Part shown: positions 1-5,016 of the stretch, one piece after another
How positions within the stretch are numbered: the first letter of the stretch is position 1
Layout: every line of letters begins with the position of its first letter
Assembly: GCA_018065365.1 (NCBI GenBank)
Contig: JAGHTH010000212.1
Coordinates: 1-5,016 of the forward strand
Source: Candidatus Coliplasma caballi
GTDB taxonomy: Bacteria; Bacillota; Clostridia; Oscillospirales; CAG-382
DNA length: 5,016 nt
Direction: 5' to 3'
Made by a program: the position numbers and the translations under genes
Notes under the pieces: model-generated
Told to the model about the DNA's origin: nothing
Databases searched by the model: none
What the model saw: the letters and a program-made list of their open reading frames with translations, nothing else

Positions 1-1412
1 TTGGCGCCGCCCTGACCGATCATCGTTTCATACCCGTCCCGGAAAGAGGAAACGAAGCCGTCCGCCTGGGCGATCTTTGCCGCTTCGCGCACCTCGTCGT
101 CGGAAGCGTCGGGGTTTCCCCAGCGCAGATTGTCCGCGATGGTGCCGGAGAACAGCGTATTCTTTTGCAAGACGACCGAAACGGCGGCGCGCAGATTTGC
201 GAGGGAGTAGTCTTTGACGTCCACGCCGTCCACAAGCACCTGTCCGCTGTCGGCGTCATACAGGCGCGGGATCATCGTTACGAGCGTCGTTTTGCCGCTG
301 CCCGTCGAGCCGATCACGCCGACCAATTCTCCGGAGCCGATTTTGAGATCGACGTCCGAAAGCACCTTTTCCCTGCCGTGCTTATAGTACAGGAACGACA
401 CGCCGCGGAATTCAACGCTTCCGGAAGCGGCGAGATGCTCCGGACAGGAAGCGTTTTCGTCGTTCAGCGTGACGGAAGCGTTCAGCACCTCGGAGATCCG
501 TTTGTCCGACGCGGCGGCGCGGGTTCCCTGCAGGATGATGTTTGCCAAGAACGTCAGCGCGTTCAGCACCTGCGTCAGATAGGTCGTGAACGCCGTCAGC
601 GTTCCGATCTCGAGGTCGCCGATCATGATCTTTCTGCCCGCCACCCAGACCACGCAGAGAAACGTAATGTTGATCGCGAGCGTGGACACGGGCTGCATCA
701 GCAGCATCATTTTAAGGGCGGAGGTACTCTTTTCGACGAGTTTTTCGTTGACGAGCGCGAACTTTTTCTTTTCGTGTTCCTCGCGGACGAACGATTTGAT
801 CACGCGCTCGTTCGTGACGGTCTCGCGGATGTCGGTGTTCAGAACGTCAAGCTGTTCCTGCATTTTCGTGTAGCGCGGCGAGGAAATCAGAATGATCGCC
901 GCGATGGCGATCGCCAGCACCGGCACGACGATCAGCAGGATCCACGCGAGCGTGGTGTTCAGCCGGAACGCCATGATCAGCGCGCCGACGATCATGACGG
1001 GAGAGCGGAACATCCCGCGCAACAGCGACTGCGTGAAGTTCTGCACCTGCGTTACGTCGTTCGTGATGCGCGTGATCAGCGAGCCGGTCGTAAAGGTGTC
1101 GATGTTCGCAAAAGAGAATTTCCCGATCTTGCGGAAGGTGTCTTTGCGGACGCCGGCAGCCAGCCGCGACGCACCGCGTATGCCGAAAAAGGCGCCGAGA
1201 ACGCCCGTGATCAGCATAAAAACCGCGATGCACGCCATCAGACCGCCTTTTCGGAGGATATAGGCGATATCGCCGTTTGCGGCGCCGTTGTCGATGATGT
1301 CCGCGTTGATGAACGGGAGCAAAAACTCCCCGCACGCTTCCATGACCATGAACAGCGGCCCGAGCAAAAAGCAATACCAATATTTTTTTACGTAGGGGGC
1401 ATACTTTTTCAT
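1..1412 (-). CDS. ABC exporter half-transporter (membrane domain plus ATPase), C-terminus cut by window edge
   Basis: This is a multidrug/lipid/peptide-type ABC exporter subunit in the cytoplasmic membrane, with 470 complete codons visible. Residues 1-300 form a type IV exporter membrane domain with about six hydrophobic segments (near 13-34, 57-80, 135-152, 154-178, 237-258 and 272-296). The nucleotide-binding domain starts near 330, with tyrosines 342/343 at the A-loop position, Walker A GSTGSGKT at 368-375 and the Q-loop glutamine at 416. The reading frame ends in GQGGA, just before the expected LSGGQ signature, so Walker B and the catalytic glutamate lie outside the window. I chose ATG 1412 (MKKYAPYV) because AAAGAG lies 6 nt upstream and the protein then begins where this family usually does. 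An in-frame ATG at 1439 would add nine residues but has no clear ribosome binding site. The gene is last of the visible leftward operon, 45 bp after the small Cys protein. The NLRWGN and AKIAQADGF stretches resemble one half of heterodimeric exporters. The substrate cannot be inferred. Confidence 0.93.
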   Translation of the reverse strand, partial: MKKYAPYVKKYWYCFLLGPLFMVMEACGEFLLPFINADIIDNGAANGDIAYILRKGGLMACIAVFMLITGVLGAFFGIRGASRLAAGVRKDTFRKIGKFSFANIDTFTTGSLITRITNDVTQVQNFTQSLLRGMFRSPVMIVGALIMAFRLNTTLAWILLIVVPVLAIAIAAIILISSPRYTKMQEQLDVLNTDIRETVTNERVIKSFVREEHEKKKFALVNEKLVEKSTSALKMMLLMQPVSTLAINITFLCVVWVAGRKIMIGDLEIGTLTAFTTYLTQVLNALTFLANIILQGTRAAASDKRISEVLNASVTLNDENASCPEHLAASGSVEFRGVSFLYYKHGREKVLSDVDLKIGSGELVGVIGSTGSGKTTLVTMIPRLYDADSGQVLVDGVDVKDYSLANLRAAVSVVLQKNTLFSGTIADNLRWGNPDASDDEVREAAKIAQADGFVSSFRDGYETMIGQGGA

Positions 1413-1457
1413 AACGTACTCTTTCCCCGGCGAAACCATCGCTTCGCCGTTCGGAAG

Positions 1458-1703
1458 TCAGTTCTGCTTTCTGACCGTTCCGTATTCGTCGTACAGACGG
1501 AAATACGGGCAAACGGGAGTTGCAGACGTGCCGGTGTAGGAAGCGCCGGCGTGGCGGGCGTTCTTCAGTTCGTCTTCGTCAAAGTCGTACTCGCAGAAAT
1601 CTTCGTCGTTTTCTTCGTCGTAGATCCAGAACACGCAATGTTCGCAATCCATCGGCGAAAGTTCGTCGTCCCGTTTTTTCGTTTCGTGCGGAAGATCGGT
1701 CAT
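1458..1703 (-). CDS. Small acidic four-cysteine protein, resembles DUF6472 family
   Basis: This encodes 81 residues of unknown function. The sequence shows a CxxC pair (Cys20, Cys23), further cysteines at 37 and 65, a strongly acidic centre (about residues 29-45, DEENDED and FDEDE) and an ending in CPYFRLYDEYGTVRKQN. Four spaced cysteines suggest metal binding, probably zinc or iron, but that is inference. From memory, the acidic DEE/DEDE core and the CPYF...DEY..VRKQ ending match an uncharacterised Clostridia family, DUF6472. No signal peptide or membrane segment is present, so it is probably cytoplasmic. The start is well supported: AAGGAG lies 7 nt upstream, and its ATG overlaps the TldE stop as ATGA, which suggests translational coupling. 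Met18, directly before the CxxC, is a less likely alternative start. A longer open frame extends upstream to 2405, but that part lies inside the TldE gene in another frame and is not coding. Confidence 0.85.
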   Translation of the reverse strand: MTDLPHETKKRDDELSPMDCEHCVFWIYDEENDEDFCEYDFDEDELKNARHAGASYTGTSATPVCPYFRLYDEYGTVRKQN

Positions 1704-2989
1704 GCGTTTTCTCCTTCTGTCCCGGCAACGCTCACGCCGGTAAACAGAGCGGCGTAAGGGCCTTCGTATTCGGCGTTCCGGAACGTTTCTTCCGAAAAGA
1801 CCAGATTCCCCTGCAATTCCAGTAAACTGCCGTTGACCGAGCCGCCCGTTACGGCGGTTACTTTTTCGCCGTCGATCAGATACGCAAGCCGGATCTCGCC
1901 GCCGAAACGCGACGTGAATTCGTCCATCTGGAAATCGGAGAAGGTTACTGCCAGCAGGCAGGGATTTTTCTTCATTTCCGCAAACGGCACTTTTCCGCGA
2001 TTCTCGCAGCGGAGTTTTTCGTATTCGCCGGTCGGTCTGACACCGAGGTAACGGCAGAAGCGGTTGTTTCCGTGGACGGCGGTCAGTTTTCCGCCGCAAA
2101 GGAACGGCAGGTCTTTCATCGGAATGCCCTCCGCGCTGTACGGCTCGGTCGCGCAAAGTGTCAGGTCGAGTTTTTCGCCTTTGCATTTGCCCTGCACGTC
2201 GTCCCCGACCTTCCAGGTGGAATAGCCCGCATAGAGCATCGGCGCTTCGGCGCGGGAAGGATAATAGGAAAGCACCGTCGCGAGCTGTTCGCCCGTGAGG
2301 ATCAGGTCGTATTTCCCGCTTTTCAGCACTTTCTGCGCTTTTGCACGGTCGCAGACGAAGGTCAGCGCCTCCTCCACTCTTGCTTTCAACGCTTCGGTAT
2401 CGCATTCGTCATAGGCGAAGCGGTTGTGCATTTCGACGTCCTCCGGCTCTTTACACTGCACCACGAATTCGCCTTCGATGCGCGCGTCCGTCCAGGACAC
2501 GTCGGCGCCTTTGCTCGACAGGATTCTGACGGATTTGCGCACCGCGAACAGTTCGGCGGAATTCAAGAATGCGTCGGCGCGGACGTCCGGCGCAAACAAC
2601 GCCTCGGTCATTTTTCCCAAGCTGACCGCCAGCGGATCTTCCGCAAGCGCGCCCTGTTTACGCACCGTTTCGCCCCGCTCGGCGTCGGGAAGCTCGTAGA
2701 ACGGGTTCTGCGCGAAGCCGGAAGCGTATTTCGCACCGTCGATCGCCGTGCGAAGTTCCGCGTCGGTCATCGAAGAAAGCAATTCCACGCTCGTGGAGCC
2801 GCGCGTCTTTTTGCCGTTCTTTTCGCCGTTCGTAAACAGCGTCAGCGCATATTTCAGCGTGTCTTTGATGCGGCGGGTATCGAGTTCCCGTTTGACGAAA
2901 AACAATTCCCCGCTTTCCGTGCGGATCTCTTTGAGAAGCCAATTTTCAACGCCGCAGTCATGCAGCGCGAGTCTGATACGTTCGATCAT
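1700..2989 (-). CDS. TldE/PmbA-type subunit of the TldD-TldE protease
   Basis: This 429-residue protein belongs to the TldD/PmbA family and is the expected non-catalytic partner of the TldD-type gene just upstream. In the studied enterobacterial system, TldD and TldE form a heterodimer that cleaves unfolded peptides, including the microcin B17 leader. The N-terminal third (about 1-105) has the family's first-domain pattern, ending in AKYASGFAQNPFYELPD. The C-terminal part holds SDFQMDEFTSRFGGEI (351-366), LIDGEKVTAVTGGSVNGS (371-388) and a closing GPYAALFTGVSVAG segment, all typical of the family's C-terminal domain. There is no HExxxH motif, which fits TldE rather than TldD. I prefer ATG 2989, with AAGGAG 10 nt upstream. 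A GTG at 2998 in the same frame leaves only 1 nt after that site. The gene follows the TldD stop by 16 bp and overlaps the next gene by 4 bp. Confidence 0.92.
   Translation of the reverse strand: MIERIRLALHDCGVENWLLKEIRTESGELFFVKRELDTRRIKDTLKYALTLFTNGEKNGKKTRGSTSVELLSSMTDAELRTAIDGAKYASGFAQNPFYELPDAERGETVRKQGALAEDPLAVSLGKMTEALFAPDVRADAFLNSAELFAVRKSVRILSSKGADVSWTDARIEGEFVVQCKEPEDVEMHNRFAYDECDTEALKARVEEALTFVCDRAKAQKVLKSGKYDLILTGEQLATVLSYYPSRAEAPMLYAGYSTWKVGDDVQGKCKGEKLDLTLCATEPYSAEGIPMKDLPFLCGGKLTAVHGNNRFCRYLGVRPTGEYEKLRCENRGKVPFAEMKKNPCLLAVTFSDFQMDEFTSRFGGEIRLAYLIDGEKVTAVTGGSVNGSLLELQGNLVFSEETFRNAEYEGPYAALFTGVSVAGTEGENA
1711..1716 (-). promoter_or_regulatory. Ribosome binding site of the small Cys protein
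   Basis: AAGGAG on the minus strand, 7 nt before ATG 1703. It lies inside the 3' end of the TldE-type gene. It fixes the start of the small gene and rules out the longer upstream open frame. Confidence 0.8.
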
Positions 2990-2999
2990 CTGTTCCACA

Positions 3000-3005
3000 C
3001 TCCTT
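3000..3005 (-). promoter_or_regulatory. Ribosome binding site of the TldE-type gene
   Basis: AAGGAG on the minus strand, directly after the TldD stop codon (read as TGAAAGGAG). It is 10 nt from ATG 2989 but only 1 nt from GTG 2998, so it argues for the ATG as the true start. Its closeness to the preceding stop suggests that ribosomes ending on the first gene feed the second. Confidence 0.75.
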
Positions 3006-4424
3006 TCAACCCAAACGGATGCGGGCTTTCATATACGGACCGCCGTCCGAAACCTTGACCCATTCTTTATAGCCCTTGCCGCAGTAGCCGGTGCCGGAAA
3101 GTTCGATCTTTCCGCTCATCATCGTAACCGATTTCAGCAGATCCGAAACGTAGCCGGTCAGCACGATCGGAGAGAAGATCTTTCCGGTCAGTTTGCCGTC
3201 TTTGATCTCACGCGCGATGCTGACCATACACTGAATTCCCCAGTTTTTCGGATCTTCCATGCCGCTGGAGGGGTTTTGCAGCAGGAAACCGTATTTGACG
3301 GAAGCGATCATTTCTTCCGGCGTCGCGGTGCCTGCCGTAAAGTAAGTGTTGGTCATACGGGTGTACGCCTTGCGCTCGTAGCTCTCGCGTCTGCCGTTGC
3401 CGGTGGGTTCCACGCCGAGACGCAGCGCGGAAAGCGCGTCGCACATTCCGCCTTTCAGCGTTCCCTTGTCGATCACGACGGTATCGCCCGTGAGCGTTCC
3501 CTCGTCGTCGAAGAACATCGTCGCGACTTCGTCCACGGCACTGCCGTCGTGCATCGTAACCAACCCGCTCGCGACCGTTCCGCCGACGAACTGCTTTGCA
3601 AGGGCGCGATCTTTGACGAACATATCCATTTCCACGCCGTGTCCGAACGCCTCGTGGACGATCATGCCGGTCGTTTCGGGATCGCAGACGCATTCGTATT
3701 CGCCGGGAACGATGGGCTCGCTCGTCAGAAGTTCAAGCGTTTTGTCCGTGATCTCGTCGATGTTGCCGCCCATTTCGTCGAGCAATTCGGCGCCGCCCAA
3801 CACGGAATAGGGCTGGTAGTAATCCTTGATCTCTTCCCCTCTGGACGCCATCGCGATGACGGCACCGTTCGTCCACATGACCGTCTGATCCAGATCGCGA
3901 TGTTCCGAAAGGAACAGTTTGCGCGCGGATAGATAGGAAACCGAACAGTTCACGTCGAGGATTCCCTCTTTGGAAAGCCCCTTTTCGCGAATTTCGTTCA
4001 GCTTGTTGAGGATCGCCTCGTCGCCGAGAGCGCGGGGATCAAGCTTGTACGCCGTCTCTATTTTCAAAACGGCGGGCTCGTCTTTCGGAATCGGCGTCGG
4101 GAGAGGACGGACGGTCGCACCGACCGCGGCGTTCTGCTCCGCAAAGCGCTTTTTCATCGCAGAAAGGATCTCCGGGATCTTTTCTTCCGAAAACTCGTTA
4201 AACGAATACTCGGCGCAGCCCGTTTCGTCAAACACGCGGACAACGTAGCCGTTGCCGCCGCCGAGCACGCCGGTGCCGATCGAAGGTCCGCTGCGGCTGA
4301 TGCGCCACGATCTTCCGTCGGACGCGGTCGCCAGCACGGAAGCGTAAGCATATTCCTTTCGCAATTCGGAAATCAGTTTCTTCAGCGCGGGTTTCGCGCG
4401 CTCCAAACTTTCAAACACTGTCAT
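3006..4424 (-). CDS. tldD: TldD-type zinc metallopeptidase, catalytic subunit
   Basis: This 472-residue protein is the catalytic member of the TldD/PmbA pair. It carries HEAFGH at 257-262, the family's HExxxH zinc motif, inside GMIVHEAFGHGVEMD. The strongly conserved TGNGRRESY (341-349) and RMTNT (356-360) follow. Near the C-terminus, GYCGKG (446-451) supplies Cys448, matching the third zinc ligand known in TldD, and KVSDGGPYMKA follows. Catalytic residues therefore look intact, and the length is close to the usual size. No signal peptide is seen, so it is cytoplasmic. Family role: proteolysis of unfolded or short peptides together with TldE, including RiPP leader removal. The substrate here is unknown. 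It is the first gene of the leftward operon. AAGGAG sits only 3 nt before ATG 4424 but 9 nt before an in-frame GTG at 4418 (codon 3), so the start may be two codons later. Confidence 0.95.
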   Translation of the reverse strand: MTVFESLERAKPALKKLISELRKEYAYASVLATASDGRSWRISRSGPSIGTGVLGGGNGYVVRVFDETGCAEYSFNEFSEEKIPEILSAMKKRFAEQNAAVGATVRPLPTPIPKDEPAVLKIETAYKLDPRALGDEAILNKLNEIREKGLSKEGILDVNCSVSYLSARKLFLSEHRDLDQTVMWTNGAVIAMASRGEEIKDYYQPYSVLGGAELLDEMGGNIDEITDKTLELLTSEPIVPGEYECVCDPETTGMIVHEAFGHGVEMDMFVKDRALAKQFVGGTVASGLVTMHDGSAVDEVATMFFDDEGTLTGDTVVIDKGTLKGGMCDALSALRLGVEPTGNGRRESYERKAYTRMTNTYFTAGTATPEEMIASVKYGFLLQNPSSGMEDPKNWGIQCMVSIAREIKDGKLTGKIFSPIVLTGYVSDLLKSVTMMSGKIELSGTGYCGKGYKEWVKVSDGGPYMKARIRLG

Positions 4425-4427
4425 ACA

Positions 4428-4433
4428 CTCCTT
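4428..4433 (-). promoter_or_regulatory. Ribosome binding site of the TldD-type gene, unusually close to ATG
   Basis: AAGGAG on the minus strand lies 3 nt before ATG 4424, shorter than the usual 5-9 nt, and 9 nt before GTG 4418. The 9-base string AAGGAGTGT also precedes the TldE-type gene. The site leaves the exact start of the TldD-type protein open between these two codons. Confidence 0.7.
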
Positions 4434-4473
4434 ATGGTAGTTATTTTTTCATTATTTTCTATTTTATACCATA
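4433..4473. repeat. Seven-base inverted repeat TATGGTA/TACCATA flanking the leftward transcription start
   Basis: TATGGTA at 4433-4439 and its exact reverse complement TACCATA at 4467-4473 are separated by 27 bp. One arm overlaps the -10 region of the leftward promoter and the other touches its ribosome binding site. Only the latter arm would be transcribed, so an RNA hairpin is not expected. A split operator is possible. In such AT-rich DNA it may be chance. Confidence 0.3.
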
Positions 4474-4489
4474 TTTTCTTGCTTGTCAA
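4461..4489 (-). promoter_or_regulatory. Sigma-A-like promoter for the tldD operon
   Basis: On the minus strand, a perfect -35 box TTGACA (4489-4484) is followed after 17 bp by TAAAAT (4466-4461), a 5/6 match to the -10 consensus. A second reading, TATAAA at 4468-4463, gives a 15-bp spacer and is less favoured. Transcription would start near 4454, giving a leader of about 30 nt before the TldD start. No terminator or leader structure is visible in that leader. Confidence 0.75.
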
Positions 4490-4498
4490 TATTGCAAA
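4483..4498. promoter_or_regulatory. Palindrome spanning both divergent -35 boxes, possible operator
   Basis: A perfect 8-bp palindrome, CAATATTG, lies at 4487-4494. Matching TT/AA pairs at 4483-4484 and 4497-4498 give the interrupted form TTnnCAATATTGnnAA. It covers the ends of both -35 boxes and the 2 bp between them. A factor bound here could block or balance both promoters. However, much of the symmetry follows from two TTG-starting -35 boxes placed back to back, so a regulatory role is speculative. Confidence 0.35.
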
Positions 4499-4520
4499 AC
4501 AAAAAAGAAAGTGTTATAAT
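4492..4520 (+). promoter_or_regulatory. Sigma-A-like promoter for the oxidoreductase gene
   Basis: The -35 box TTGCAA (4492-4497, 4/6 match) and a perfect -10 box TATAAT (4515-4520) are separated by exactly 17 bp. Transcription would start near 4527, giving a leader of about 44 nt. That leader contains one weak 5-bp stem (CGGGC 4534-4538 with GTCCG 4545-4549), too small to call a riboswitch. Confidence 0.8.
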
Positions 4521-4557
4521 AAGAAAAAACAGGCGGGCATAACCGTCCGGAATAAAA

Positions 4558-4563
4558 AAGGAG
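4558..4563 (+). promoter_or_regulatory. Ribosome binding site of the oxidoreductase gene
   Basis: AAGGAG lies 7 nt before ATG 4571, which is ideal spacing. It settles the start of the rightward gene. Confidence 0.85.
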
Positions 4564-4570
4564 TTTCACT

Positions 4571-5016
4571 ATGGAAAAGTTGAAAATCGGTATCGTCGGT
4601 GCCGGCAATATTGCCTGCAACGCACATCTCCCCGCATATCAGAAATGCGACAACACGCAGATCGTTGCGATCGCGGACCTGAATCTTGACCGCGCAAAAG
4701 AAGCGGCGGAAAAATTCGGCATTCCGGAATACTACGGCTCCGTGGAAGAAATGCTCGCGAAAGCCGACATTCAGGCGGTTGACGTCTGCACCTGGAACAA
4801 CGGGCACGCGCCCGTCGCGATCGCCGCGCTGAACGCCGGCAAGCACGTCATCTGCGAAAAACCGCTGACCGTTTCGGACGAGCTCGCGGAGCAGATCGCG
4901 GCAGCCGTGAAAAAGAACGGCGTGAAATTCATGCTCGCGGCGCCGGGACGTTTCGGCGAGAAGAACTGCTATCTGCGCAAACAGATCGAGGAAGGCAAAT
5001 TCGGGCAGGTCTATTT
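4571..5016 (+). CDS. Gfo/Idh/MocA-family NAD(P)-dependent oxidoreductase, C-terminus cut by window edge
   Basis: 148 complete codons are visible of a protein whose family usually has about 330-400 residues. The N-terminal Rossmann fold shows KIGIVGAGNIA (residues 5-15), the dinucleotide-binding glycine loop. Asp36, in VAIADLN at the end of the second strand, suggests a preference for NAD over NADP. The segment VDVCTWNNGHAPVAIAALNAGKHVICEKP (70-98, quoted here only by its landmarks Cys73, His79 and Lys97) matches the family's conserved C-T-x-N-x-x-H...GKHVxCEKP region. Lys97 of the EKP motif is the usual catalytic or structural lysine. The family oxidises or reduces sugars, cyclitols and related alcohols, but the substrate-specific C-terminal domain is missing, so the substrate cannot be named. 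It is a soluble cytoplasmic enzyme with its own promoter, divergent from the tldD operon. Confidence 0.93.
   Translation, partial: MEKLKIGIVGAGNIACNAHLPAYQKCDNTQIVAIADLNLDRAKEAAEKFGIPEYYGSVEEMLAKADIQAVDVCTWNNGHAPVAIAALNAGKHVICEKPLTVSDELAEQIAAAVKKNGVKFMLAAPGRFGEKNCYLRKQIEEGKFGQVY

Noticed and set aside
1413..1460. The small Cys gene and the ABC exporter share one frame, separated by a single TGA and a few codons, suggesting a readthrough fusion or a broken gene
   Set aside because: The small protein ends in its family-like VRKQN tail, and the exporter has its own ATG with a plausible upstream AAAGAG. The shared frame is a one-in-three chance, and no recoding signal is seen.
847..1512. Minus-strand 221-codon open frame overlapping the exporter
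   Set aside because: It is the exporter region in a shifted frame, Arg/His-rich with no domain. The real frame carries clear transmembrane segments and Walker A.
165..1757. A 530-codon plus-strand open frame opposite the ABC exporter and the small Cys gene
   Set aside because: Its translation is low-complexity and rich in Arg, His, Asp and Val with no recognisable domain. It is antisense to clearly coding genes and arises from their G/C-rich third positions.
2072..3932. Long plus-strand open frames (2072-3058 and 2748-3932) opposite the TldD and TldE genes
   Set aside because: They are mirror frames of two well-recognised genes, without family motifs or good ribosome binding sites. The sense-strand proteins contain intact conserved motifs.
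4534..4549. Small stem CGGGC/GTCCG in the oxidoreductase leader as a possible riboswitch or attenuator
   Set aside because: The stem has only five pairs, one of them G-U, with no U-tract and no conserved riboswitch core in a leader of about 44 nt.

Overview
The window looks like part of a bacterial chromosome from the Firmicutes, most likely an uncultured or gut-type Clostridia. This is inferred from strong AAGGAG ribosome binding sites, GC-rich codons with G/C-biased third positions, a very AT-rich intergenic promoter region, and a small four-cysteine protein that resembles a family I associate with Clostridia. No species can be named. There are no RNA genes, insertion sequences, CRISPR arrays or convincing terminators.

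Layout: four genes run leftward on the minus strand from a promoter near 4489-4461. In transcription order they are a TldD-type zinc metallopeptidase (4424-3006), its TldE/PmbA-type partner (2989-1700), an 81-residue acidic protein with four cysteines (1703-1458), and an ABC exporter half-transporter (from 1412, running off the left edge). Gaps are 16 bp, a 4-bp ATGA overlap and 45 bp, so they probably form one operon. To the right, a Gfo/Idh/MocA-family NAD(P)-dependent oxidoreductase starts at 4571 on the plus strand and runs off the right edge. The 146-bp spacer at 4425-4570 holds two divergent sigma-A-like promoters whose -35 boxes lie 2 bp apart over a short palindrome.

How the genes work together: TldD and TldE are expected to form a heteromeric protease acting on unfolded or small peptides. 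In enterobacteria it trims the microcin B17 leader and degrades the CcdA antitoxin. A small Cys-rich protein and an ABC exporter in the same operon allow a peptide processing and export role, but no precursor peptide or modification enzyme is visible, so this is only a hypothesis. The divergent oxidoreductase probably acts on a sugar or cyclitol and has no clear functional link beyond the shared promoter region.

The coding content is mostly ordinary. The points most worth a second look are the operon composition and the architecture of the divergent promoter.
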